DNA of 64,000 nucleotides from Telmatactis stephensoni (taxonomy: Eukaryota > Cnidaria > Anthozoa > Actiniaria > Isophelliidae). The position numbers and the translations under genes are program-made. The notes under the pieces were generated by a model that was not told the DNA's origin, did no database searches, and worked only from the letters and a program-made list of their open reading frames with translations. Shown here one piece after another: positions 36,001-44,500 of the stretch. Numbering within the stretch: position 1 is the first letter of the stretch; every line of letters starts with the position of its first letter. Location: assembly GCA_029948255.1 (NCBI GenBank), contig JALIZF010001914.1, positions 248,001 to 312,000 of the forward strand, given 5' to 3'.

Positions 36001-38179
36001 TTAAAGAACGGCAATATGTGAGAGAGCTTGCTACCGCGGTCCGCAGTCCCGCAGTGATCGCCATGCATTTTGGGAAATAATGAATATATGGTGTCTTTTG
36101 AAAACGGCGCAATATGTGAAAGGGCTTGCTACCACGGTCCGCAGTTCCGCAGTGATCGCCATGCCTTCTGGGTAAAAGAAATACATGGTATATTTTGTAG
36201 TTATGGGATACCTGTTGTTTTTGACTGCGGACTGCGGACCACGGTACCGAAGTGTGAGTGAAGAGCTAGTGGACGGGTATTCTATAATCTAGCCGATTTG
36301 GATCTCACCTAGCTAAAATTTTACGTAAGTGTGTCCTCCAGGGAGGAGAAAACAAAAGAGTTATCCCTGCCGGCAGGGACAACTCGCCTTAAAAACATAG
36401 CCATCGTTCAAACCTGTATTGTAGTGGTTTAACCACGGTGTAACCAGTGCATTCCCAAGCTTCGCGCGTGGTGTCAGTATGCTAATGAAGTGCTGTCGCG
36501 GCAGTTGCATTCTGGAGTTGTGGTTCATTTGTAGGTCATCTTTAACGATGAATTTAAAAATATTTTACTGTTTCAATCTAAATAGGATTTTAAAATGTTG
36601 TTTCAAAGATGATAATGAATACGGCACTCCTAGCATACATAGCTGCCAACCCCCAAGGCTTTCGTATCTGGAGATCAACATTTTTTCCTTAGAATTGGGT
36701 CGATTTTCACGCTCAGTGAGGGGGTGTGAGGAGACTCAGTGGGACAAACCGTACTCGCAGCTACACTGCGCTATCTCCGAGGTCGATTTTCCTACCTCAG
36801 TGGGGTGGGGGGTGGGTTGGAAAGACGATATTTCAAGAAAGATAGACGATATTTCAGTTAAAATGGCCGCGATTTTAGGGTCCGAGTGATTATCCGGGAG
36901 ATTTAGGTCTTTATCCGGGAGACCGGGAGACGAGGCCCAAAATCTGGAGACTCCCGGATTATCCGGGAGGGTTGGAAGCTATGCCATATCAAGCAAAAAT
37001 ATAAGTCGTTTGAGAGATATTTTGGAAATAATTTCGAAATAGACGGCAATGTTTATCAAAAGTTGCCTGTAAAGAAAAAATGATATCTTCGCTTTGGAAG
37101 AGAGTTAAGAATAACCATTTAGCCACTTTGAAGTGTACAAGCAAAGGCTTCCTTACAGTGTTTTGTTGGTGTTTCACGTGAGTTCTGAGTAACGTTTGGG
37201 CGGTAGTGATTTTTAGCATATAAAAATTAATGCTTCAGAATATTTCTACAAATTACTCGAAATTAAACAGACTGATTTTCTTTAAAATAGTCTAATTTGC
37301 TTTGCCTTAACTTGAAGTTAATGATGTCGTTTACCGCTTGTCCCGAGCAGGTCAGGTTTTTGAGATATTTAGCAAAACACAATTTCAACGACAATTGTTG
37401 ATCGTTGCCATGGTAACGCTGATCATATTAGAACTGCCATAATTGAAAACTTTCATCTTACCTCTATAGCTGGTATCAATATCAAATTGATAGCTGCGGA
37501 TTAAAGCTATAAAGAAGGCGAATAAAAGTGAAAGGTTTGGTCCAAAAATTACTATAGGGAGTGACTTTAAATTGTTTTTTACAGCTTACTATGAGATTTT
37601 TTTCCAATATAGATTTTTTTGCAACTTAGTTTTTTTTAACTATCAATAAATATGTAAATACTTAGAAGATTTTTTTTACAACGTAGAAGGTTTTTTTTTA
37701 CAATTATCAATATAAATATATATTATTCATGCCGGCAATTCCACACTAATTTTTTCTTTTCTTTTCTTCACAAAGGCTTCATCGCTTCACGGGAATGTGT
37801 CGAAGACTGTGTCATCAAAGGTTTTCCCATAAAGAAGGGAATACAAGTGCTAACATTTTCATACAGCATGCATCGCGATCCTCGATACTATCCAGACCCC
37901 GAGAAGTTTGACCCAGAACGCTTCACGGCCGAGGCTAAGGCGTCACGTGATCCTTACACCTATCTTCCCTTTGGCCATGGTCCTCGTAACTGCATCGGGA
38001 TGAGATTTGCACAAATGGAGATGAAGCTGGCTTTGGTTCGAATCCTGAAGAAGTTCAGTTTTGTTGTGGCTCCCGAAACTGAGATCCCTCCTGAGATAGC
38101 TCTGAAAGCGGTCTTGGGCGCCAAAAATGGTGTAAAACTGCGCGTTAAACGCAGAGAACCAGAACTTGCCCAGTACTAG
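24110..38179 (+). CDS. P450-3: CYP3-clan cytochrome P450, intact, with giant intron 1
   Basis: Exons are 24110-24457, 31188-31393, 33590-33872, 34338-34641 and 37776-38179. They splice to 514 codons plus stop. Visible motifs: anchor helix (about 10-30), PGPTPLPF (46-53), W137-HRI-R141, AGYETT (315-320), E373-IL-R376, PERF, and haem loop FGHGPRNCIG with Cys453. It should be an ER monooxygenase; substrate unknown. Its first 123 codons of exon 1 frame differ from P450-4 at only two residues (VPYQR against APYRR). Exon 5 is more different at its start (FIASRECVEDC against FFLSRICTKDC) but identical at the C-terminus (ELAQY). Intron 1 is 6.7 kb because of a 3.96-kb foldback-like element; the P450-4 intron is 0.55 kb. 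The exon 2 acceptor (tgttttatgaag) has a poor pyrimidine tract. A MITE sits 19 bp after the stop. Confidence 0.95.
24645..25330. repeat. T-rich satellite, left arm
   Basis: Units of about 20 bp of the type GGTTTTTATTTTTGCTTTTC, alternating with TTTTTACATTTCAC variants. Long Phe/Leu/Tyr-only frames (up to 216 codons) are produced by the repeat and are not genes. Confidence 0.9.
26041..26693. mobile_element. CCCGGGGG-ended inverted-repeat element at the palindrome centre
   Basis: It starts CCCGGGGG followed by 'gtactcccctatatttgtta' and ends in the mirrored sequence and CCCCCCGGG. Between the ends are tandem 'ccctatcccagac' and 'gataccctaccccagac' words. The flanks (aatatg and catatt) are inverted, not direct. 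So the surrounding arms belong to the larger palindrome and are not target duplications. Confidence 0.65.
27400..27870. repeat. A-rich satellite, right arm
   Basis: Reverse complement of the T-rich satellite (AAAAATAAAAACCGAAAAGC units). It is somewhat shorter than the left arm, so repeat number differs between arms. Confidence 0.9.
28688..28908. mobile_element. 221-bp CAGGG...CCCTG element, intron 1 of P450-3
   Basis: Flanked by direct ATTCAG (28682-28687 and 28909-28914). P450-4 intron 1 has the single ATTCAG empty site (about 42125). The ends are CAGGGTCCCC and GGGTCCCCTG, and the interior carries repeated CGTGAAACGTGA words. There is no ORF. CAGGG termini suggest a hAT-like element. Confidence 0.75.
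28915..31187. other. Rest of P450-3 intron 1, no gene
   Basis: Parts align with P450-4 intron 1 (about 28915-29080 and 30300-30440). The intervening 1.2 kb and about 0.7 kb before exon 2 have no counterpart there. Only short frames without domains are present. Confidence 0.5.
31624..31785. mobile_element. MITE with CAATGGCAGATCCAGG ends, intron 2 of P450-3
   Basis: The left end is mirrored by CCTGGATCCGCCATTG at the right. The P450-4 intron lacks it; its empty site reads AAAGACATGTATTG, where P450-3 has AGACACATG before and AGACATG after the element. This suggests an imperfect duplication of about 7-8 bp. Confidence 0.75.
31895..33114. mobile_element. 1.2-kb insertion in intron 2 of P450-3
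   Basis: Direct TTGAGCA flanks it (31888-31894 and 33115-33121), and P450-4 has one TTGAGCA at the matching place. Inside, TGTGGTTACTGGC (about 31925) and GCCAGTAACCACA (about 32875) form a second, inner pair of inverted ends. A segment of about 280 bp ('ccctggttgggggtg' to 'cacgtaatggataaaacatc') is repeated twice. An (ACTC)n tract and 'ccctaaaaaatac' repeats lie at the right. No ORF is supported. Confidence 0.7.
34735..35345 (-). pseudogene. Non-LTR reverse transcriptase fragment in intron 4 of P450-3
   Basis: The minus strand reads FDVIDHSTLLCKLERAGFQY, then WFKCYLSERQQIVAIKDVI, a stop, and MNLTHGVPQGSVLGPTLFNI. These are palm motifs A and B of an L2/CR1-like reverse transcriptase. The frame is broken and motif C is absent. 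A 20-bp tandem word (GAGAGCACTTAAGAAGTGCC) repeats three times at about 34947-35005. The same fragment lies in intron 4 of P450-4, so it predates the duplication. Confidence 0.75.
35940..36220. repeat. Tandem repeat of about 110 bp, intron 4 of P450-3
   Basis: The words GCTACCGCGGTCCGCAGT and CAGTGATCGCCATGC with TTTTGGG/TTCTGGG recur at about 36030 and 36135; a partial copy begins at about 35955. Reading frames through it are repeat artefacts. Confidence 0.7.
36638..36983. mobile_element. Inverted-repeat element with CATAGCTGCCAACCC ends, intron 4 of P450-3
   Basis: The left CATAGCTGCCAACCC is mirrored by GGGTTGGAAGCTATG. The interior holds repeated TATCCGGGAGA words near the right end. No clear target duplication was found. 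Confidence 0.6.
36984..37775. other. Rest of P450-3 intron 4, no gene
   Basis: AT-rich with T-runs towards the exon 5 acceptor. A 'gttattcatgccggcaattccac' block at about 37720 is shared with P450-4 just before its exon 5. Confidence 0.5.
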
Positions 38180-38199
38180 CCATAATTGTGAACAGTTTA

Positions 38200-38484
38200 C
38201 CGCCGTTTTCGATGAAACGCGAACTACCTAGCCATCAACATGGTAGATTGCACTTTGCGCGCATTAGACGTACGTCAATATTCTTTACCTCTCAATAAAT
38301 GCACATTTTATCGATTGGCCTATCAATTGCAAAAATTTAAAAGGTGCTTTTTCTGAATTTTGGAAGTTAGGAAAGGTTTATTTCAGTGAGTTTTGAGTCT
38401 TTCGAAACGATTGACGGCCGTGTAATGCAAAGTGCAGACTACAATGTTGGTGTCTAGGTAGTCGCGTTTCATCGAAAACGGCGG
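38200..38484. mobile_element. 285-bp TA-flanked MITE in the 3' end of P450-3
   Basis: Arms start CCGCCGTTTTCGATGAAACG at both ends and remain paired for more than 50 bp. TA flanks both sides (38198-38199, 38485-38486), and P450-4 has the empty site CAGTTTAAGATAAATG with one TA. It begins 19 bp after the stop codon and carries AATAAA at 38294-38299. Ends and TA target fit Tc1/mariner-type mobilisation. Confidence 0.9.
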
Positions 38485-38679
38485 TAAGATAAATGAGTAC
38501 AGCCCTTGAGCGTCACCAATTGAAGTTTAGATAAATGTAGAGTTTTACTGTGCTTAAAATTGAACCCAACAATCCACACTCGCTGTTATTTTATTCCGAG
38601 CTTTTGGGTTGGGTTCAGTCCAGGCTCATCCTCAAGGGAACATTAGTCTGCGCGGCTGGCTTTTGTTGGGGGAGGGAGA

Positions 38680-38716
38680 CGGGGACGGTTGGGGGGGGGG
38701 GGGGGGGGGGGGGGGA
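38680..38716. repeat. Poly-G tract downstream of P450-3
   Basis: A run of more than 20 G. The P450-4 copy has a shortened version here (TTGGGGGAGAGAAAAGG), so this tract has expanded or contracted since duplication. Confidence 0.85.
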
Positions 38717-39487
38717 AAAGGAGAGAAAAGGAACACCACCAACGAGCCCCTTGGTTTTTGTGATACGCCTCCTAATACAAGTACACGTCTTTGTCCAAAA
38801 TCAGATTAAGAACTAACCATGCAATCAACCATTATTAACCATTATAGCAGACGGAACTGAACTACAATGGTAAAATTACAATAAATTACGTTGGCTAAAA
38901 TATATATGTACAAGTAAGAATAGATTAAATAAGAGTTCCAAATCTACAAGATATCGAAGTATGTAGCTCTTGAGGGGATGAAGCTTTGACGGAAAAATTG
39001 ATGAATTTTGGATGAATTTTGGAATTTCTAGTCCAAACATCCGGTCCAGACTACCCATCTTTCAAATCATCATCCATGACATGACTAAGGGTGGAATATC
39101 GATATCTCGGAGCTACCTCCCCTCCCCCCTATATCCCCCCCCCCCTCCCCCGCCGTCGTCAGTGGTCAGCCACGCTTTGATCGAAAATGATTACAGTAAA
39201 ACAACATCAGCAAAAAGGAAAATGTTTGCACAACTTCTCGCATCTTGGTTTATTTTAAAGCAACAACAACTAGGGCCATATATACGAGACCAAATAGGGT
39301 ATTCAGGGCCGTATTCAAGGGGAGTACACTGGGCGTACGTACACCCCCCTCCCCATGTAGAAGCCAAAGGTTCGCTTATCTATAATTATCTATTATTATT
39401 ATCATTATTATTATAATCGCGCTAGAGCAGCAGGTCCACACCATCTTTTCCCCACTGAGTAGCAAAATGCTGGGGAAAGGTAAGGTA

Positions 39488-40013
39488 ATAGGCCATATGC
39501 ACTAACAGGTCACGTGACCCTATCTCCCCTAAATCAAGCAGCACATCAAAATGAACTCCAAAAAGTGAAAGAGCACCTCAATATTAGTAAAAGTGCAAAC
39601 TTTCAGTTTATAAGGTGAATAAGAGAAAAAAATGACAGTAAATTTAAGATTGGATTTTTTTCTTAAGATTCGTTCGGAAAAGCGCGTAACGCGCTTTTCC
39701 GAACGAATCTTAAGAAAAAAATCCAATCTTAAATTTACTGTCATTTTTTTCTCTTATTCACCTTATAAACTGAAAGTTTGCACTTTTACTAATATTGAGG
39801 TGCTCTTTCACTTTTTGGAGTTCATTTTGATGTGCTGCTTGATTTAGGGGAGATAGGGTCACGTGACCTGTTAGTGCATATGGCCTATTACCTTACCTAA
39901 AATTTGCACTTTTACTAATATCGAGGTGCTCTTTCTATTTCTGGCGTTCATTTTGACGATGCTGCTTGATTTAGGGGAAATAAGGTCACTTGACCTGTTA
40001 GTGCATATGGCCT
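39488..40013. mobile_element. Element containing a perfect 421-bp palindrome
   Basis: Arms 39478-39687 and 39689-39898 appear exactly complementary around one central base (39688). A third, diverged arm copy follows (39905-40013). P450-4 flank has the empty site AAGGTAATTATAC, so the insertion is GGCCATATGCACTAACAGGT through the third arm, with TA-type flanks. The two mirror-image 71-codon frames here encode the same peptide and are palindrome artefacts. Confidence 0.8.
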
Positions 40014-40018
40014 ATTAT

Positions 40019-40417
40019 ACCCGGGGGGGGGGGGGGACTCCGTTCGTAAATGGACGGGGATGCTCGTCGTACCTTTTAGGGGTCAAAATCTGCAATCTGG
40101 TACCTTTTAGGGTGTCTCAGACTTAGGTGGACTACCAGAGACATAGCTGGTACCTTTTAGGGACTGTTTTGGGGTAAATAAACTACCTAAAATAAGCATG
40201 AAAGGGACGATTTCGATGATCTGAATTGAATCTTCAAAGCACAGTCGATAACAAAGTGTTTCATTGTTTTAATACTTTATTATTGCTTTTGAATTGGTAC
40301 CTTTTAGGGGTAGAAATGAATTGTTGCCACTCCCACTCAGGTACCTTTTAGGGGTCATTTTTAAAATTTCCGACGAGCATCCCCGTCCTCTTATATATAG
40401 GAGTCCCCCCCCCCGGT
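40019..40417. mobile_element. CCCGGGGG-ended element with GGTACCTTTTAGGG repeats
   Basis: Left end CCCGGGGG, then GGACGGGGATGCTCGTCG; right end the mirrored CGACGAGCATCCCCGTCC and poly-C. GGTACCTTTTAGGG occurs at least five times inside. It is a second insertion next to the palindromic element and is absent from the P450-4 flank. Related to 57897-58424. Confidence 0.75.
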
Positions 40418-41540
40418 AGCAACGGGCCTCCCAGGCTCTGTGTAAGGACAGGAGTAATATGAGTTGGGGTCGTTAGGCTGTCTGTGGTAACGATCTCAAC
40501 GGTTTTCCATATGTGTTCAAATTTTCTCTTCTGAATCGAAGATATTTGATGTTGAAATTTCCAAAATGGCAAATAAATTAAGTTTAATAGTTATTGAACA
40601 CTTCTAGCGTGGTTATTTTCCATTTTGACTGGTTTTAGTGGGTTAAAAGCGAAGTAAAAACTCAAAAATTTTCTCTTCAACCCCCATTTTTTGAATTTTC
40701 TAAGACCGCATAGACCCCATAATCCCATAATGTTTGATTTTTAGCCATTTTTGTAACACATTTGAAATCAATTCTGGGATTCATCTATCTTCAAGAATCA
40801 AGTTACGCTTGGCATAAATCGCTCATCCAAATCAGTCATTTTACTCAAACCGCCTTCATATCATAATTTTCAGATGTTGCGTTATATTTTGTTATGCAGA
40901 AAGTCACCATTGACGGGATGTTAGTAAAATATAGAACGGAGAAATCCGGAACGCCGGAACAGCCGGAACCTCCGGAACCACATCAAATATACTTAAAATA
41001 TTTCCAACTTAACTCTAAAGGTGACTATTCGCGACACAAGTTCTACTTTTCGTGAAACCACCTCGTAAAACCGACCCTGGGAAAGTTTCAGCTAAATGAC
41101 CATGTGCGGTGCAATGCGTTGTGAAACTTGTCTCGCATCGGGGGCAAGCTTGCAGGAGTTTCAGCGTGTAACAGCGCGCCTTAAATCACGGTCTATTTCT
41201 TTAGATTTGGAAGTATTTAGCACATCGCAAAATTGGTAAAACTGGTTTTGGAGTAAAATTAATTTTTTGGTGGCAAGGAAACAAGAAAAGACATCTAGGA
41301 TTTGTGAAAATTTTGTTTTTAATTGTGGTTAGTCAGGTCACACAACGGGCTATGGAGGCATTGCGTGACGAGACTTTTCTGCATTGGGTTCGGTCTGAGC
41401 CGCGCCGCGGCGCCAAAGTGTTTTAAAATAGGCATGAGTAACGCAATCAGTTTATTTTGGGTTTATGACATAATTCCTTATTTAGCTTAGCTTTGTGCTT
41501 TTATTGATATCAGTTTTATTCGACTTTCTAAACTACCAAC
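40418..41540. other. Duplication junction and upstream region of P450-4
   Basis: To about 40920 this is the end of copy A. Bases 40921-41131 are the junction, with 'ccggaacgccggaacagccg' repeats. From 41132 copy B begins. No gene lies here; the last 400 bp presumably hold the P450-4 promoter and match the P450-3 upstream region closely. Confidence 0.6.
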
Positions 41541-44500
41541 ATGGAAGCAGCTATAGCTTTCTTATCCAGTAACTGGATCTCCATTTCGCTATGTGTCTGC
41601 ATCGCCTTTATACTGTATTTCTGGGGAGTCGCTCCATACCGAAGGTCTGCCATTGTTGCTGTAGTTGGTGATATTCCTGGACCAACTCCATTGCCATTTC
41701 TATGTCATCTTGTCGATTTTATAAGACAGAAAGGACGCCTTCATCTTCAGATGGAGGAGTACTACAAGAAATATGGTCGTTTGTATACCATGTTTTTATT
41801 CTCTAAAACGCCGTCGATTGTTGTTACCGATCCTGAAATGCTGAAGGAAATTTTCGTGAAAGAGTTTCCAAAGTTTCATGACCGTCCGGTGAGTCGTAGA
41901 ATGGAGTTGTAGTTGTTTCCATTTCGCTCAGTAATGAACCCACCAGATTGCAAAAAATGATGCGAAATTTTTGAAGCGATATTTATTTATTTTGGTCCTG
42001 TAAGTTGTAGCAAATTAAATGTGGTTAATTGAGCGTTGCCAATTACACTCTAGTAGATAAGTCGGTCGGATTTCTGATAATCTAGCTACAAGCTTCGTTT
42101 GGGAAAAGAAAGAGTTCAGCCCGATTCAGTTTGGAAGGAGACTGGCAAATGATTGAACAAATCATAACGTGTAACTCGGCTTGGTTTGCGTGCCACTTCG
42201 GTAAATCGGAACCGCATATTAACGGTTCGCAAATATATTCCAGTTCGGACAAGTTCTCTAATAACACTTGATTGAACGTTCTTGAACTGTAACCTGATTG
42301 ACGGATTAGCCCCTAGTCGTCATACCAAACACTTTTAAATTCTAGCAGTCGCGCGTGTTTTGAAACGTCCAACGTACACGCGCTTTTTTAAAATGATCCT
42401 TTATGACCGTTTAAAATGTTATGTTTTATGAAGGTACTCTTTGAACTTCCAAGTCCATTTGATAAAATGATGACCATAGCCAAGGGTGAATCATGGCACC
42501 GTATGAGGACAACACTGTCACCAACTTTCAGTGGTCATAAAATGAAACTGATGATTCCACTGATTAACAAGTCATGTGATCTGCTTGAGGAGAAGCTTAA
42601 TGAGGTGGTCAAGACTGGAGAAACAATTGATATTCACAGGTAAGTTATAGAACTAATAATGTTGTGCTGAATTAGGCGATTGTATGATTGAGATATGTTT
42701 TATTGGTCCTCGTCAAAATCAACTGCCAATCAAATCATTGGGATTTCAGCGAATTGCCATTTCAAAGACATGTATTGTATATGCATCACCAATCATGTGT
42801 ACATGAACATTTGCCATAGATTCCAAATAGCTTGCAGCGTGCACTGCTTTGGTATTACAGAGATTGAGCAAGTTGTTCTTGCACTTGAAAAGTATTTATC
42901 ATATGGGGCCTCAGGATTTGAAGAGAAAGGTTAAGTGTTGAAACTGCTAACTTAGACTAGTTTCATTTGCTAATTTATCTCCATAAAGCTGGTTATCATT
43001 TCTGTCCCGAAGTCTACAAGTTCTGGTATACAAGATTTTTAATTGATTTTCAAAAATTTCAAAGCACTCCATGTGATGGCTGGGAGCCAATCAGGACAAT
43101 CAATGAATTATAGAGAACCACTTATTATTGTAATATGTTAATATGTTATATCAGATACCACCAAGGGCTTATTATGGAGGCAATCCTGGGATCATTTTTT
43201 GGAATTGAGTCCAATGCTCAAAGAGATTATAATGACCCTTCATTCAAGGCTGCAAGGGAAAGTCTAGATCCAGGTCCTATCAGAAGGCTTGTGACATTAC
43301 TGCTCTTCCTCATTCCTTTTGGTTCTTATCTGATGAAGTATTTCCCAAGTTTCTTCATTGGCCAGTTTCAAAGCTTGGTACATTTGACAGAAATCATTAT
43401 TGCAACGCGACGAACAGATGGTGAAGGAGGAAGAAAGGTACATATAGCAATAACTATCAATAACTTTATTTAATTAATTCATTTTAAAATTAATTAGAAT
43501 ACATCCTAGAGTGAGTAGCCTGCGTCACATCAGGACGGAGGAAAAGTCTGGATGTGACGCAGGCTAAGAGTGAGGGGAGTTGTGTAGATACAATAGACCT
43601 CCCTTACTTTGACTTCTCCAAATTATTTTTTCTCAATCCCTTCCCTGATTCTTTCAGTAAGTCATTTTCTTAATTCCTCCTAAATCTAGTTATCCCTCTC
43701 TTCACAAAACCCTCTAGGATTCCTGGAATCAGCTTTTATGAGAGGGGAGTATATGATCTAGGTTAACAAAGTTCATTGTAGAGAATTAAAGGAAAATGTG
43801 CTCCATAGGTCATTGTCATCCTCTTCATCATCTATATTTAGTGGCCAGTTTCAGCTGAGTCACATGACCTTTTACAAGAAGCCAGTTCTTACAGTATATA
43901 AGCTCTTGCACCTATAGCAAATATGTAAAGTACATATACTATATTATCAGGACTTACTAGACGTGATGCTAACCAACAGTGACGATCCAAATATTCCTGA
44001 GAACAAGAAACTGTCTGATGCTGAATTGATTGCACAAAGTATGATATTTCTGATTGCTGGTTATGAAACCACAAGCAATACCCTTTCACTCACATGCTAT
44101 CACCTAGCAACCAGCCCGGATGTCCAGGAAAAGTTGCAGAGAGAAATTGATGAGGTCTGGAGTGATGAGGACCAACCTCCATCATACGACACTGTCCAGT
44201 CACTCCCTTATCTTGACATGATCATCTCTGAGATCCTTCGCCTTTACCCAGCAGGTAATAGTGAATTTATATATGCTCAAGTTATATTGGCTTGATCCAC
44301 AGACGGGTCTGTCAAAAAACTGGATATTGCACAATGTTGCATTCGCTCGGGCTACTGATAAAGGGTCTCCTTTGCTGATAGCCCTGAGTGAATGCAATAT
44401 CTTAAGTTTGCATACATTTCAAAGCATAAAATCAAACATTGTAGTAAAATCAGCTGCTGAATATTAATTTACTGGTTATAAGGTTTTATCAACATGCAGA

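Larger units (their letters stand above)
23695..40920 (+). repeat. Tandem segmental duplication, copy A (contains P450-3)
   Basis: It starts CTCGCATCGGGGGCAAGCTT and ends near GTCACCATTGACG. Exons, most introns and 3' flank align with copy B (41132-49960). It is 17.2 kb against 8.8 kb, because later transposon insertions swelled it and copy B probably lost about 1.2 kb and more in intron 1. Confidence 0.85.

Noticed and set aside
36479..36889. 136-codon plus frame in P450-3 intron 4
   Set aside because: Its second half lies inside the CATAGCTGCC-ended element, and no domain is visible.
39529..39847. Two 71-codon frames on opposite strands with identical products
   Set aside because: They are mirror images created by the perfect palindrome.
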